The notes: a model not told the origin generated them from the sequence alone. 52,792 bases of DNA from Erysipelotrichaceae bacterium (GCA_015059095.1 SVBA01000013.1:1-52792); one strand, 5' to 3'. Positions 25,392-34,860 are shown, counted from the first letter of the stretch. Made by a program: numbers and translations.

Positions 25392-25832
25392 CTATTTTAA
25401 CATAGCTCTAATAAACCAAATTGATTTGGTATATTGTTCTAAATGATTTTCCATTAATGTAACAATATCATATAGATCTTCTTGATTAGCATCTTTTCTT
25501 ATTTGTTCGACTAACGATTTCATTTTTATAAAGTCTTCTAGAACAATTTTTAAAGATTTCTTATTATCTATTTCAGAAGATTCTAATTCTTTAATATCTG
25601 ATGCTTCTAGATATGATTTTAAAGTCGCTAATGGTGCTTGTTCATGCATTTTAATAATTTCTGCAACACTATCTAAAGAAGCACTAATTCCATCATATAA
25701 AGTTTCATAATACTCATGGATTGCTTTAAAATTAATTCCAACAATATTCCAATGTAAATTGTGTAGTTTAATGTATAAGACACCTAAATTTGCTAAATAT
25801 TTATTTAAATTGGTTGTTAATTCTTTTTTCAT
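25392..25832 (-). CDS. dps: Dps-family ferritin-like DNA-protection protein
   Basis: The 146-residue protein has Dps ferroxidase landmarks: LHNLHWNIVG (His27), IHEYYETLYDGI (His39 and acidic residues) and SVAEIIKMHEQAP. Dps stores iron and consumes peroxide as a dodecamer. It is the only intact minus-strand gene of the window, read from its own promoter. An inverted repeat ATTATTTCC/GGAATAAT at 25860-25886 upstream could be a peroxide- or metal-responsive operator. GGAG precedes the start on the minus strand. Confidence 0.9.
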   Translation of the reverse strand: MKKELTTNLNKYLANLGVLYIKLHNLHWNIVGINFKAIHEYYETLYDGISASLDSVAEIIKMHEQAPLATLKSYLEASDIKELESSEIDNKKSLKIVLEDFIKMKSLVEQIRKDANQEDLYDIVTLMENHLEQYTKSIWFIRAMLK

Positions 25833-25859
25833 TTTTTTCTCCTTATTGTTTTTATTAAT

Positions 25860-25886
25860 ATTATTTCCACTTTTTAAAGGAATAAT
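25860..25886. promoter_or_regulatory. Inverted repeat upstream of the dps-like gene
   Basis: ATTATTTCC and GGAATAAT are separated by an AT-rich spacer. The position suggests an operator. It does not match a PerR box exactly. Confidence 0.35.
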
Positions 25887-26002
25887 ACTTTTTCTTATAA
25901 ATTGAAACTTAAGAAAAAAATGGCACTTTTTATTTTATTTTTTATCAGTTATAATTAGTTTGTATATGAATACAAAATTATTATAGGTAGGAGAAAAAGT
26001 TT

Positions 26003-27397
26003 ATGAATAATAAAAAACTTTCAATGGCTACTAAATTAAAATACGGTGTTGGTGATTTTGGTTTAGCAGTAGTAACAGCAATGTTACAATTCTCAATGTT
26101 ATTCTATTATACTGATGTAGTCGGTGTTAATGCTGGTATTGCAGGTACTGCTATGTTAGTAGGTAAAATTACTTGGGACTTAGTAAATGACGTTTTATTT
26201 GGTTTCTTACAAGATAAAACAAAATCTAGATGGGGTAAAAGAAGACCTTATTTAATCTTCTGTTCTATTCCATTTGCAATTGCTTTCTGGTTTGTATTTA
26301 ACATTCCTCAAGGCTTAGGTGATATCGCTTATTTCTTTATCATCATTGGAACATTCATTTTATTTGATACATTCCATACTTTAATTGCTACAGCATATTC
26401 AGCTATGACAGCTGAAATTACTGAAGACTATCAAGAAAGAACATCTCTTTCAACAGTTAGAATGGTATTTAGTGTTATTGGTTATTTAATGGGTGCAGGT
26501 GTTATTTCTCCTGTTGCAAATTTATTATCTAATGCATTACAAATAACTCCTCATCAAGGTTGGGGATTAACTGCTTTAGCATTTGGTATTTTAGCAGCAA
26601 TCTCTTTATTAATTCCAGGATTATTCTTAAAATATACTCCTGCTGTGGAAGAAGAACCTAATAAAGCTCCTTCTTCAGTTAAATCTATTTTTACAGCATT
26701 TAAAAATAAACCATTTGTTATTTTCTTAATTATTTCATCAATTATGAGTATTAGTTTTACAATGGTTACTACAATGCTTAATTATTATATTGAACATCAA
26801 CTAAATATGGGACCAGAAGGTATCTTTATTATGCTTGCAATGCTAGGAGTACTTGCTATTTTCTTAGTACCTTGTGGTATTTTATGTAATAAAATTGGTA
26901 AGGCAAAAACTTATGCGTTAGGATTAGCTATTGCATCTACGGCATTACTTGTTGCTTTCTTCCTTCCAAAAGGTCAAAGTATGATTATTTATATTTTAGC
27001 AGCAATCGTTGGTTTAGGATTCTCTGCTCAATGGGTATGTCCTCATTCTATGATTCCAGATGTAATTGAATATGATGAATTATTAACTGGTGAAAGAAGA
27101 GAAGGATTATTCTATGGTATTAATGGTACTGCTGGTAAAGTTACAGGTGCTTTAGCTTCTGCGGTATGTGGTTGGGGATTAGAACTTGGTAAATATATTG
27201 AAGTACTAGGTCCAGGTCAAGTTCAACCAGATTCAGCTTTACTTGCAATTAGAATTATGTTTGCCATTATTCCAGCAGTATTCTTAATGATTTGTATTCC
27301 AATGTTATTAAAATATCCTATTGATAAAAAGAAACATGATGCTTTAATGAAGGAATTAGAATTAAAGAGAAAGGAAAGAACTCATCATGAAGATTAG
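26003..27397 (+). CDS. GPH-family sugar:cation symporter (MelB-like)
   Basis: The 464-residue protein has about twelve membrane helices. The N-terminus KLKYGVGDFGLAVVTAML and the loop DKTKSRWGKRRPYL (about 70-85) are diagnostic of glycoside-pentoside-hexuronide symporters. It would import a glycoside or uronide with Na+ or H+. The C-terminal cytoplasmic tail is charged. It overlaps the next gene by 11 bases, an unusual coupling of a sugar symporter with a CrtI-like oxidoreductase. TTATAAT near 25950 is a candidate -10 and GGAG near 25989 the ribosome site. Confidence 0.88.
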   Translation: MNNKKLSMATKLKYGVGDFGLAVVTAMLQFSMLFYYTDVVGVNAGIAGTAMLVGKITWDLVNDVLFGFLQDKTKSRWGKRRPYLIFCSIPFAIAFWFVFNIPQGLGDIAYFFIIIGTFILFDTFHTLIATAYSAMTAEITEDYQERTSLSTVRMVFSVIGYLMGAGVISPVANLLSNALQITPHQGWGLTALAFGILAAISLLIPGLFLKYTPAVEEEPNKAPSSVKSIFTAFKNKPFVIFLIISSIMSISFTMVTTMLNYYIEHQLNMGPEGIFIMLAMLGVLAIFLVPCGILCNKIGKAKTYALGLAIASTALLVAFFLPKGQSMIIYILAAIVGLGFSAQWVCPHSMIPDVIEYDELLTGERREGLFYGINGTAGKVTGALASAVCGWGLELGKYIEVLGPGQVQPDSALLAIRIMFAIIPAVFLMICIPMLLKYPIDKKKHDALMKELELKRKERTHHED

Positions 27398-28892
27398 TAT
27401 TATTGGCGCTGGACTTGGTGGATTAACTTTTGCTTGTCTTGCTTTAAGAGATGGTCATGAAGTTACTATTTATGATAAAAATAATGCTCCTGGAGGTGTA
27501 GTAGCACTTTTAGAACATGAAGGATATAAATTTGAACAAGGTCCATTATTAGTAGGTGATATGCTTCCTGGTGAACCTGTTTATGAATTTTTAAAAGAAT
27601 TAGGAATTACTTTAGAAACTGAAAGAGCAGATAGAGATATCTATATGCCTGATTATAAAATGGTAACTCCAAAAGACTATAAAGGTCCATATTGGAGAAG
27701 AGATAGATTAAAAGAGTTGTTTCCAGAAGAGTCTGATAATTTAGATAGATATTATAAGTTTTATGATGATGTAATGGAATTAAGATATTTATCTACTTTA
27801 AAACCTAATTTATTTAATAAATTAAGACTTGGATTACAAGCTTTAAAATTAAAGAAATACTTTGGTATGAATGCGGAAGAATTAACTAGATATTTCTTTA
27901 AAAGTGAAAAGATTAGAACTTTATATACTGGTATATTAGCGGATTTCTGTGCTGATCCTTCTGAAGCGTTAGGATTAAGTGTAGTATTTACTAATTTTGA
28001 AACAGCGTTTGATAAACGTATACCATTAGAAAGAAAAGGTAAAAAGTATTATCCAGGATATTGTTATATTAAAGGTGGATGTCAAAAAATTCCTGAAGCT
28101 TTAGAAGACTATATCATTTCTCATGGAGGTAAGATTGTATACAATACAATCGTTAAAAAAGTAGAAGTAGAAGATAAAAAAGTAAAAGGCATTACTTTAG
28201 AAGATGGAACTTTTATTGAATCAGATGTCGTAGTAGGCTGTGGAGCAGGTAAAGATTTCTTCTTTGAAATGGTAGGGAAAGAACATTTAGATGAAGAATA
28301 TTTAAATATTTTAAATACATTTAGACCGATGGAAGCAGTATTTATGCTTCATTTAGGAGTTAAAGATTATAATCCTAATGATTATATTAGATCCTCTTTA
28401 GTTTATTGTTATGGTATGTATGATTTACATAAAGCAACAGTTAAATTAAGAACAGGTGAATATCATGAAGGTGATGATGGATTCTTAATCTTTATTCCTT
28501 CTAATCATGCGAAAGACTTTGCTCCAGAAGGTCATCATTGTATTACTATTTATACAGTTGCTCCTGATACTTTAAAAGAAGGTTCATGGAAAGATAAAAA
28601 AGAAGAGTATGCTAAAAAATTAATTAAGTTAGCAGAACGTTATCTTCCTAATTTAGAAGAACACATCACTACTATGAAAATAATGACTAGTGATGAATAT
28701 AAAGAATATACTCATATGAAAAAGTCTTCTTTTGGTGGAGTAGTTCCTATTGCTAATCAAAAGAATCCTCCTCATATTACTCCAGTTAAAGGCTTATACT
28801 TTGTTGGTCAACAAAGTGAAAATGCTGGTGGTTTAGGAGCAGTAATTATGGGTTCAAAAGATGCTTATAATAAAGCGTTTAAGAAAAAATAA
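27387..28892 (+). CDS. FAD-dependent oxidoreductase, phytoene desaturase (CrtI)-like
   Basis: The 501 residues start with an FAD-binding fold (IIGAGLGGLTFACLA; GxGxxG at 7-12, then YDKNNAPGG). The protein ends with a GLYFVGQQSENAGGLGAVIMG motif typical of CrtI/amine-oxidase-like enzymes. The middle is helical, as in carotene desaturase relatives. No other carotenoid gene is nearby, so carotenoid synthesis is unlikely, and related proteins act on varied isoprenoids or retinoids. Translation is coupled to the symporter. The terminator is at 28904. Confidence 0.82.
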   Translation: MKISIIGAGLGGLTFACLALRDGHEVTIYDKNNAPGGVVALLEHEGYKFEQGPLLVGDMLPGEPVYEFLKELGITLETERADRDIYMPDYKMVTPKDYKGPYWRRDRLKELFPEESDNLDRYYKFYDDVMELRYLSTLKPNLFNKLRLGLQALKLKKYFGMNAEELTRYFFKSEKIRTLYTGILADFCADPSEALGLSVVFTNFETAFDKRIPLERKGKKYYPGYCYIKGGCQKIPEALEDYIISHGGKIVYNTIVKKVEVEDKKVKGITLEDGTFIESDVVVGCGAGKDFFFEMVGKEHLDEEYLNILNTFRPMEAVFMLHLGVKDYNPNDYIRSSLVYCYGMYDLHKATVKLRTGEYHEGDDGFLIFIPSNHAKDFAPEGHHCITIYTVAPDTLKEGSWKDKKEEYAKKLIKLAERYLPNLEEHITTMKIMTSDEYKEYTHMKKSSFGGVVPIANQKNPPHITPVKGLYFVGQQSENAGGLGAVIMGSKDAYNKAFKKK

Positions 28893-28903
28893 ATAATATA
28901 TTT

Positions 28904-28937
28904 AAGTTTGTTCTACGGATTAGGACAAACTTTTATT
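28904..28937 (+). terminator. Terminator after the symporter-oxidoreductase operon
   Basis: AAGTTTGT (28904-28911) pairs with ACAAACTT (28925-28932), followed by TTATT. Confidence 0.75.
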
Positions 28938-28971
28938 AAAGAGAAAAATGCAATTTTGGATATGAAATCGC

Positions 28972-29065
28972 AAAAGTCGCTTGGAAAAACCTCGTCGTGG
29001 TATAAAAAGTCGCTTGGAAAAACCTCTTCATAGCATAAAAAGTCGCTTGGAAAATCCGCTTATAC
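28972..29065 (+). repeat. Three 33-bp tandem repeats before an ATPase gene
   Basis: Units begin at 28972, 29005 and 29038, exactly 33 bases apart. Each opens with AAAAGTCGCTTGGAAAA and then diverges over about 11 bases. The last unit ends right at the -35 box of the next gene. The repeats are GC-richer than their surroundings. Confidence 0.85.
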
Positions 29066-29094
29066 TTGAAAATAAGTAATATAATATATATAAT
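29066..29094 (+). promoter_or_regulatory. Promoter of the third ATPase gene
   Basis: TTGAAA (29066-29071) and TATAAT (29089-29094) are 17 bases apart, directly downstream of the 33-bp repeats. Confidence 0.65.
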
Positions 29095-29127
29095 ATATTT
29101 GTGTATTAGTTACATTGGAGAATGAAT

Positions 29128-30471
29128 ATGTTTAAAAGAAAAATAGAAAAAGAATTGCTGAATTGGAAAAATAATCTTTCATTTAATAGAAAAGCTTTTA
29201 TTTTAAAAGGATTAAGACAGGTTGGAAAGACATATATTGTCAGTAAGTTTGCTAAAGAAAATTATGAGAATGTTGCTTATATTAATTTTAAGCTAGATCC
29301 TAATAAAAAAGAATGTTTTAAAGAAGCAGGAAACGTAGATAGCTTAATTTTAAATATTTCTAGTAAAATGAAAGATGTGCATTTTATTCCAAATAAGACG
29401 GTGTTGATTTTTGACGAAATACAAGAATGTTCTGCGGCAAGGGCATCAATTAAAAGTTTTATGGAAGATGGCAGGTTTGATATTATTGCAACGGGGTCAT
29501 TGCTTGGAATTAAAGGCTATAATAAAAAATATTCTGGTGGTGTTTCGGTTGGATATGAACATACTGTATATATGAAATCAATGGATTTTGAAGAATTTTT
29601 ATGGGCAAAAGGTATTAATGAAGATGTTATTGATTATCTAAAAAAATGCTTTAAAAATAGAGAAAAAATATCTGACTCAGTTCATTCATCATTAATGAGA
29701 ATGTTTAGAGAATATATATGTGTAGGAGGAATGCCTTCGGTAGTTAAAGTTTTTTTAAAAACATCAGATATGAATCAAGTAAGAGATGAGCAAAGAGATA
29801 TTTTAGAAGGTTACAAAGATGACTTTGCCAAGCATCTAGATGAAAATGAAAATGAAGTTGTAGATGTTGAATTATTAGCAAAAATCAATCGTGTTTTTGA
29901 TTCAATACCTTCTCAATTATCAAAAGAAAATAAAAAATTTATGATTTCGAAAATCGATAAGAAATCATCAATTGAAAAATATGAGGCTGCTATTCAATGG
30001 TTGGTTGATTATGGGCTTATTGAGGTCTGTTATAATTTAGTTATTCCAGAGCAACCATTAGAAGGAAATAAAATAAGTAATATATTTAAATTATATATGA
30101 GAGATACAGGACTACTAGTGAGTATGCTAGATGAAGAAGCGGCAGGAGAGATCTTATTAAATGATTTAGGTATTTATAAGGGTGCAATTTATGAAAATAT
30201 CGTTTCTGATGCATTTTTAAAGAACAATAAAAAACTTTATTATTTTTCTAAAGAAAGTGGATTAGAAATTGATTTTATAACTACATATCAAAGAGAGGTT
30301 ACCTTAATAGAAGTTAAAGCTAGAAATGGAAATGCTAAATCATCTAAAGAAGTACTATCAAATAAAGAAAGGTATCCGGATGTTAATAGATTAATTATGT
30401 TAAAAGATTGTAATATAGGAGAAAAAGATAATATATTATCCATCCCTTATTATTTAACATTCTTATTATAA
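29128..30471 (+). CDS. AAA_14/DUF4143 ATPase
   Basis: The 447-residue protein has Walker A GLRQVGKT (28-35), Walker B TVLIFDEIQE (91-100) and sensor-like IIATGSLLGI. The DUF4143 C-terminus (IFKLYMRDTGLLVSMLD, YENIVSDAFL) ends with a nuclease-like core (GLEIDFITT...VTLIEVKAR). The start at 29128 gives GGAG (29117-29120) a 7-base spacing and matches the family's basic N-terminus. An ATG two codons earlier is too close to the ribosome site. These ATPases are abundant in gut Firmicutes and archaea but their function is unknown. The upstream 33-bp repeats are the notable feature. Confidence 0.85.
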   Translation: MFKRKIEKELLNWKNNLSFNRKAFILKGLRQVGKTYIVSKFAKENYENVAYINFKLDPNKKECFKEAGNVDSLILNISSKMKDVHFIPNKTVLIFDEIQECSAARASIKSFMEDGRFDIIATGSLLGIKGYNKKYSGGVSVGYEHTVYMKSMDFEEFLWAKGINEDVIDYLKKCFKNREKISDSVHSSLMRMFREYICVGGMPSVVKVFLKTSDMNQVRDEQRDILEGYKDDFAKHLDENENEVVDVELLAKINRVFDSIPSQLSKENKKFMISKIDKKSSIEKYEAAIQWLVDYGLIEVCYNLVIPEQPLEGNKISNIFKLYMRDTGLLVSMLDEEAAGEILLNDLGIYKGAIYENIVSDAFLKNNKKLYYFSKESGLEIDFITTYQREVTLIEVKARNGNAKSSKEVLSNKERYPDVNRLIMLKDCNIGEKDNILSIPYYLTFLL

Positions 30472-30497
30472 ATTTAGAAATTAGAGGAATATAGAAT

Positions 30498-31859
30498 ATG
30501 GAAATAGCAAGTTTAATTATTTCAAGTATATGTTTAATTTTGTTAATAGTTTTAATTATTAAACAAAGATCAAATTCATCTTTATCTAGTAAAGATATTG
30601 ATGATATAAAAAAGATTATTTTAGAATCTAGTAAACAAAATGATGAATTATTAGTTAATCGATTAAATGATAAATTAGAACATCAATCTAGTTTATTAAA
30701 AGAAAAGAATGATAATTTATTTTCTTCCCTTAATATTCGATTAGATAGTTTTGAAAAAGAAATTGAATCTAATAAATCTAGTATTGAATCTATTAAAAAA
30801 GATAATTCGGATTTCTATTCTAGAATTATTAAAGAAAGTAATGATTTAAATGAAAAGATTAGAAATGATTTATCTAAATATATTAGAGAACTAAAAGAAG
30901 ATTTATCTAAATCTTTAGAAAAATTAGATACTACTGTAAAAGATAATTTAACTGAAATTAGAAACGATTCTTCAGAAAAATTAGAAAAGATTAATATTAC
31001 AGTTTCAGAAAAATTAGAAAAGACATTAGAAGGTAAATTAAAAGAATCTTTTGATAATGTAGTTTCTCAAATTGGTAGTGTTAATAAAGCGATTGGTGAA
31101 ATTAAAGGTTTAGCAAACGATGTAGGTAGTTTAAAAACTGTATTAACTAATGTTAAGACTAAAGGTATTGTTGGAGAAGTAATCTTAGGTAATATCATAA
31201 AAGATGTATTAACTGTATCTCAATATGAAGAAAATGTAGTAACTAAAGTGGGCTCATCTGAAAGAGTAGAATTTGCGATTAAGATGCCTGGTCAAGATGA
31301 TGAATTTATCTATCTTCCAATTGACTCAAAATTACCTCTTGAAGATTATCATAAGATTAAAGAAGGTATGGAATCTGGTAATCCAGATATGATTAAAGAA
31401 GGAAGAAATAAATTAAGACAAAGTATTAGAAAATACGCTAAAGATATAAAAGATAAATATATTGATGTTCCTAATACTACTGATTTTGGAATTATGTTCT
31501 TACCGATTGAAGGATTATATATTGAGGCTTTAGATATGGGATTATTTGAAGAAATTCAAAGAGACTTTAAAGTTAATTTAGCTGGTCCTACAACTTTAAC
31601 AGCAATCTTAAATGCTCTTCAAATGGGATTTAAAACTTTAATTATCCAAAAGAAGAGTGCAGATGTATTTAAACTATTAGGAGCAGTAAAAACTGAATTC
31701 TCTAAATTTGCAGATGTACTTCAAAAAACACAAAAGAAAGTTGGAGAAGCATCAGATGAATTAGATAAATTAGTAGGTACTAGAACAAGAATGATTCAAT
31801 CAAAATTAAGTAGTATTGAAAATTTAGATGAAGAAGAAGCAAATAAATTATTAGATTAA
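30498..31859 (+). CDS. rmuC: DNA recombination protein RmuC
   Basis: The 453 residues have an N-terminal membrane helix (about 2-21), a long coiled coil (about 35-210) and the RmuC nuclease-like domain: TKGIVGEVILGNII, FIYLPIDSKLPLEDY, FGIMFLPIEGLY and LAGPTTLTAILNALQMGF. RmuC limits recombination at inverted repeats and is predicted to be a PD-(D/E)XK-fold enzyme (D and DSK here). It follows the ATPase gene by 26 bases with GAGG before the start, and a strong terminator follows. Confidence 0.92.
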   Translation: MEIASLIISSICLILLIVLIIKQRSNSSLSSKDIDDIKKIILESSKQNDELLVNRLNDKLEHQSSLLKEKNDNLFSSLNIRLDSFEKEIESNKSSIESIKKDNSDFYSRIIKESNDLNEKIRNDLSKYIRELKEDLSKSLEKLDTTVKDNLTEIRNDSSEKLEKINITVSEKLEKTLEGKLKESFDNVVSQIGSVNKAIGEIKGLANDVGSLKTVLTNVKTKGIVGEVILGNIIKDVLTVSQYEENVVTKVGSSERVEFAIKMPGQDDEFIYLPIDSKLPLEDYHKIKEGMESGNPDMIKEGRNKLRQSIRKYAKDIKDKYIDVPNTTDFGIMFLPIEGLYIEALDMGLFEEIQRDFKVNLAGPTTLTAILNALQMGFKTLIIQKKSADVFKLLGAVKTEFSKFADVLQKTQKKVGEASDELDKLVGTRTRMIQSKLSSIENLDEEEANKLLD

Positions 31860-31867
31860 TAAATTAT

Positions 31868-31895
31868 GAAGATACCTTTGGTATCTTCTTTTTAT
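31868..31895 (+). terminator. Terminator after rmuC
   Basis: GAAGATACC (31868-31876) pairs with GGTATCTTC (31880-31888), followed by a T run. Confidence 0.85.
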
Positions 31896-31932
31896 TTGCT
31901 CAAAATTTTTATAAAAATATTTAATATAAATA

Positions 31933-31985
31933 TTGTAAAATTCATCTATTATTTATATAATATACTCAAGTTATGAACTCAAGTT
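31933..31985 (+). promoter_or_regulatory. TetR-gene promoter with two ACTCAAGTT repeats
   Basis: TTGTAA (31933-31938) and TATAAT (31956-31961) are 17 bases apart. ACTCAAGTT occurs at 31964-31972 and 31977-31985, spanning the transcription start, a position suited to autorepression by the TetR protein. Confidence 0.6.
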
Positions 31986-32004
31986 CGAAAAAGGGATATA
32001 AAAT

Positions 32005-32682
32005 ATGGCAAGACCTTTAAATCGTGAAAAAAGTAAAACTAGATCGTTAGTTTTACATTCTGCTACTAAATTATTTTTAGAAAATGGGTATTCAAATACC
32101 AGAATTAAAGACATCGCTAATGATTCTAAAGTTGGATATAATGAAATTTTTAGATTGTATGGAGATAAAGATACTTTATTAAGTCAATTAATTGATTTAG
32201 TTATTGAGCATCAATTTAATTTTTCTGAAGAATATTTAAAAGACAAAACATCTAGTAAATTACTACTATATGCTTTTGAATCGGTTCTTCAACTTTATAT
32301 TGCAGAATCAAGTGAACACATTAGAGAAATGTATGCGGTTAGTTATTCTCTACACCATACTTCTCATAAAATTTATGATTATATTACTGAAAAACTTGAG
32401 AATGTTTTTAAAGAATATTTACCTGATTATGAAACTAAAGATTTTTATGAATTAGAAATCGCTAGTGCAGGTATAGTAAGAGGATTTATTATTAATCCGT
32501 GTAATATATACTTCACTATGGATAGAAAGGTAAGTAGATTTTTAAAGACAATGCTTAAAATTTATGAAGTACCTAAAGAAGTAATTGAAGAAACTATTGC
32601 TTTTATTAATCAATTTGATTTTAAAACTTTAGCAAAAGAAGTAATCAATTCTTTATTTGAATATATTGTTAATAGAACTTAA
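32005..32682 (+). CDS. TetR-family transcriptional regulator
   Basis: The 225 residues have an N-terminal DNA-binding domain (about 12-60: LVLHSATKLFLENGYSNTRI, then VGYNEIFRLYGDKDTLL) and an all-helical ligand domain. It sits 12 bases before a large lipoprotein gene and is probably cotranscribed with it. The repeats over its transcription start suggest autoregulation. The ligand is unknown. Confidence 0.88.
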   Translation: MARPLNREKSKTRSLVLHSATKLFLENGYSNTRIKDIANDSKVGYNEIFRLYGDKDTLLSQLIDLVIEHQFNFSEEYLKDKTSSKLLLYAFESVLQLYIAESSEHIREMYAVSYSLHHTSHKIYDYITEKLENVFKEYLPDYETKDFYELEIASAGIVRGFIINPCNIYFTMDRKVSRFLKTMLKIYEVPKEVIEETIAFINQFDFKTLAKEVINSLFEYIVNRT

Positions 32683-32694
32683 AGGAGGAATTAA

Positions 32695-34860
32695 ATGAAA
32701 AAAATATCAGTTGTATTATTAAGTTTATTAGTAACATTTATATTAAGTGGATGTGGTAGAGGTGAAAAAATTGTTGGTAGTGACGCTGCTAAATTATTGT
32801 TAGTAGAAGAAAGATTAGATTCAAAAAGTTTGAAAGATTCTAAAATAAATTTAAGTTTTCTTTCTAATAGCATAAATATTAATAGAAAATCGTCATCAAA
32901 AGTTCCATCTATTAAAGCAAAAAGAGTTGGCGATGTAGGAGTAAAAAGAGCGGACAATGAAACAGGCGTAGAAGCAAAAAAACAAGGAAATAAAATTGTT
33001 TGGACAAATTTTGAAGAGTATTCAAATGCAATTTCTTATTTCGATAGTTTTGTTAATAATATTGAGAAACAAGCGAAAAATGCTGGAAGATTAATTGATG
33101 AAACAAAAAATAAAATTGATTCAAATAACGTTTGGGTTAAATCTTTATTGTATGATTTATTATTACAAGTAGATGCGAATAAAGATGTCGTAATGAGAAG
33201 AGATAATCAAAGTTATGAAATTGTTACTCGTTCTACAAATGAACAAGGAGTTGATGTTTTTGATATCTTTAATGGGGATGAAGGATCTCAATATGGTAGA
33301 AGAGTGAGAAAGATAGGAGATTATAGATACGAATATTCTTATATTTCTGATGATGGTGCATTCGAACATTTCTTTATTGCAGATAAATCAAGAGGATATT
33401 GGGTAGTTCAATCTCCGGTTAATGGACATCAATTCTCTATGACGATAATTAAAGATGATAAATGTTATGATTTTACTACTGATGTTGGATCAAATGAAAT
33501 TGGAATGATTAAAATCATTACTTCTGATACTAAGTGTGATATTGGTTCGTTTCACTATGATACATTTACTTTTTATCCAGGAGCATTTAAAAATATCCAA
33601 TCATTAAGTATTGATGTTGATGAGAGTGAAATATTGAGTTTAGATAGTTATGATACAAGTGGCTATGATGGTTATAAAGTATTATTTTATACAAAAGATA
33701 AAGAATATACTACGATAGGAGATACTTCTGTAGATGTTAACTTAACAAATGGTAAAACATTAAAAGTGAACGATGAATTTGTCAATGGTAAAGTAAAATT
33801 TATTATTTCGAGTGTTGATGGTAATGCAGATGGAATGCATCCAAGAATTTCGTTTGAAGTTGAAGGAAAAACAAATGAAGAAAAAATTGCAAATTTAGAA
33901 AAATTTGTAGAAGAAACAGGTTTAGAATTTATTAGAAGTAATGAAGAAATATTTTCATCAATAAGAGCAGCTTGTCAAGATGCTAAAGCATCCTTAAATT
34001 CTATTTCATGGAATGGTATTAATATCGATAATACTGATTCATATGCTGATGCGATTGAAATCGAAAAAAATAAATTGCCTACATTCTCATCTATGTATAA
34101 AGAAGTTAAAGATAATACAGTATTATCAAGAAATCAACAAGGTAGTTTAGATAGAAGAACTAAATTCCCATATGTTATTTCTTCTTCATTTAATGGAGAT
34201 TATAAAAATAATACTGTCAATCTAAATAATGTTAGTTTAACTGTGGATGATTTTACATTATTTGAAAATAATAAAGAATATAATATTCAATTTGCTTTAG
34301 CTCAATATAGTGAAGAAGAAAATGGATATTTTGCCTTATTACCTTTAGAAGTAGAAAATTCGAAATATGTTACTTACACTGGACAAGACAAATTCACTGT
34401 ATCTTTAAATAATTTATCATTTGTTCTTCCAGTTCCTTCTATTGGAGATTATGAACTAGTCGCATATGTTAGTGATAAAGATGGTATTAGAGTTACTAGA
34501 CCTCAACCTGTTAAGTTTAATAGTGTTGAATCAAATGAAATTAGCGTTCATAACTATACTGCAACAGTAAATAAAACTGATGAAGGATATTTAGGAGTTC
34601 ATTCAGAATTAAATGATAATGTTGTATTAGAAATAGAAAATCCTAAAGATAGTTATTCTTATAGTGAATTATATCGTTTACTATCAACTGAAGCTTATAA
34701 TTATGGAATTCCATCTTCAGAAGATATTGAAGTAATGGATTCTTCATCTAATTGGGTGAAAGTAAATACTTCATCAAATAATCTAACTTCAGGAACTTAT
34801 AGATTAGCATTTACAAATCAAAACAATTTAGAAGTATTTGTCTATACAACAATTGTTTAA
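32695..34860 (+). CDS. Large lipoprotein, unknown function
   Basis: The 721 residues carry a lipoprotein signal (LLVTFILSGC, Cys20). After a basic, Ser/Lys-rich linker, a helical stretch (about 95-165) is followed by beta-rich sequence with many short strands (YGRRVRKIGDYRYEYSYI, GTYRLAFTNQNN). No enzyme motif is recognised. AAAGGAGG at 32682-32689 gives strong translation. The upstream TetR gene is probably its regulator. It would be anchored outside the membrane. Confidence 0.75.
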   Translation: MKKISVVLLSLLVTFILSGCGRGEKIVGSDAAKLLLVEERLDSKSLKDSKINLSFLSNSININRKSSSKVPSIKAKRVGDVGVKRADNETGVEAKKQGNKIVWTNFEEYSNAISYFDSFVNNIEKQAKNAGRLIDETKNKIDSNNVWVKSLLYDLLLQVDANKDVVMRRDNQSYEIVTRSTNEQGVDVFDIFNGDEGSQYGRRVRKIGDYRYEYSYISDDGAFEHFFIADKSRGYWVVQSPVNGHQFSMTIIKDDKCYDFTTDVGSNEIGMIKIITSDTKCDIGSFHYDTFTFYPGAFKNIQSLSIDVDESEILSLDSYDTSGYDGYKVLFYTKDKEYTTIGDTSVDVNLTNGKTLKVNDEFVNGKVKFIISSVDGNADGMHPRISFEVEGKTNEEKIANLEKFVEETGLEFIRSNEEIFSSIRAACQDAKASLNSISWNGINIDNTDSYADAIEIEKNKLPTFSSMYKEVKDNTVLSRNQQGSLDRRTKFPYVISSSFNGDYKNNTVNLNNVSLTVDDFTLFENNKEYNIQFALAQYSEEENGYFALLPLEVENSKYVTYTGQDKFTVSLNNLSFVLPVPSIGDYELVAYVSDKDGIRVTRPQPVKFNSVESNEISVHNYTATVNKTDEGYLGVHSELNDNVVLEIENPKDSYSYSELYRLLSTEAYNYGIPSSEDIEVMDSSSNWVKVNTSSNNLTSGTYRLAFTNQNNLEVFVYTTIV

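Noticed and set aside
26003-28892. Carotenoid synthesis operon
   Set aside because: The CrtI-like protein is alone. No phytoene synthase or other pathway gene is nearby.
28972-29065. CRISPR array
   Set aside because: Only three units, the variable part is about 11 bases, and no cas gene is in the window. It abuts a promoter, so operator repeats fit better.
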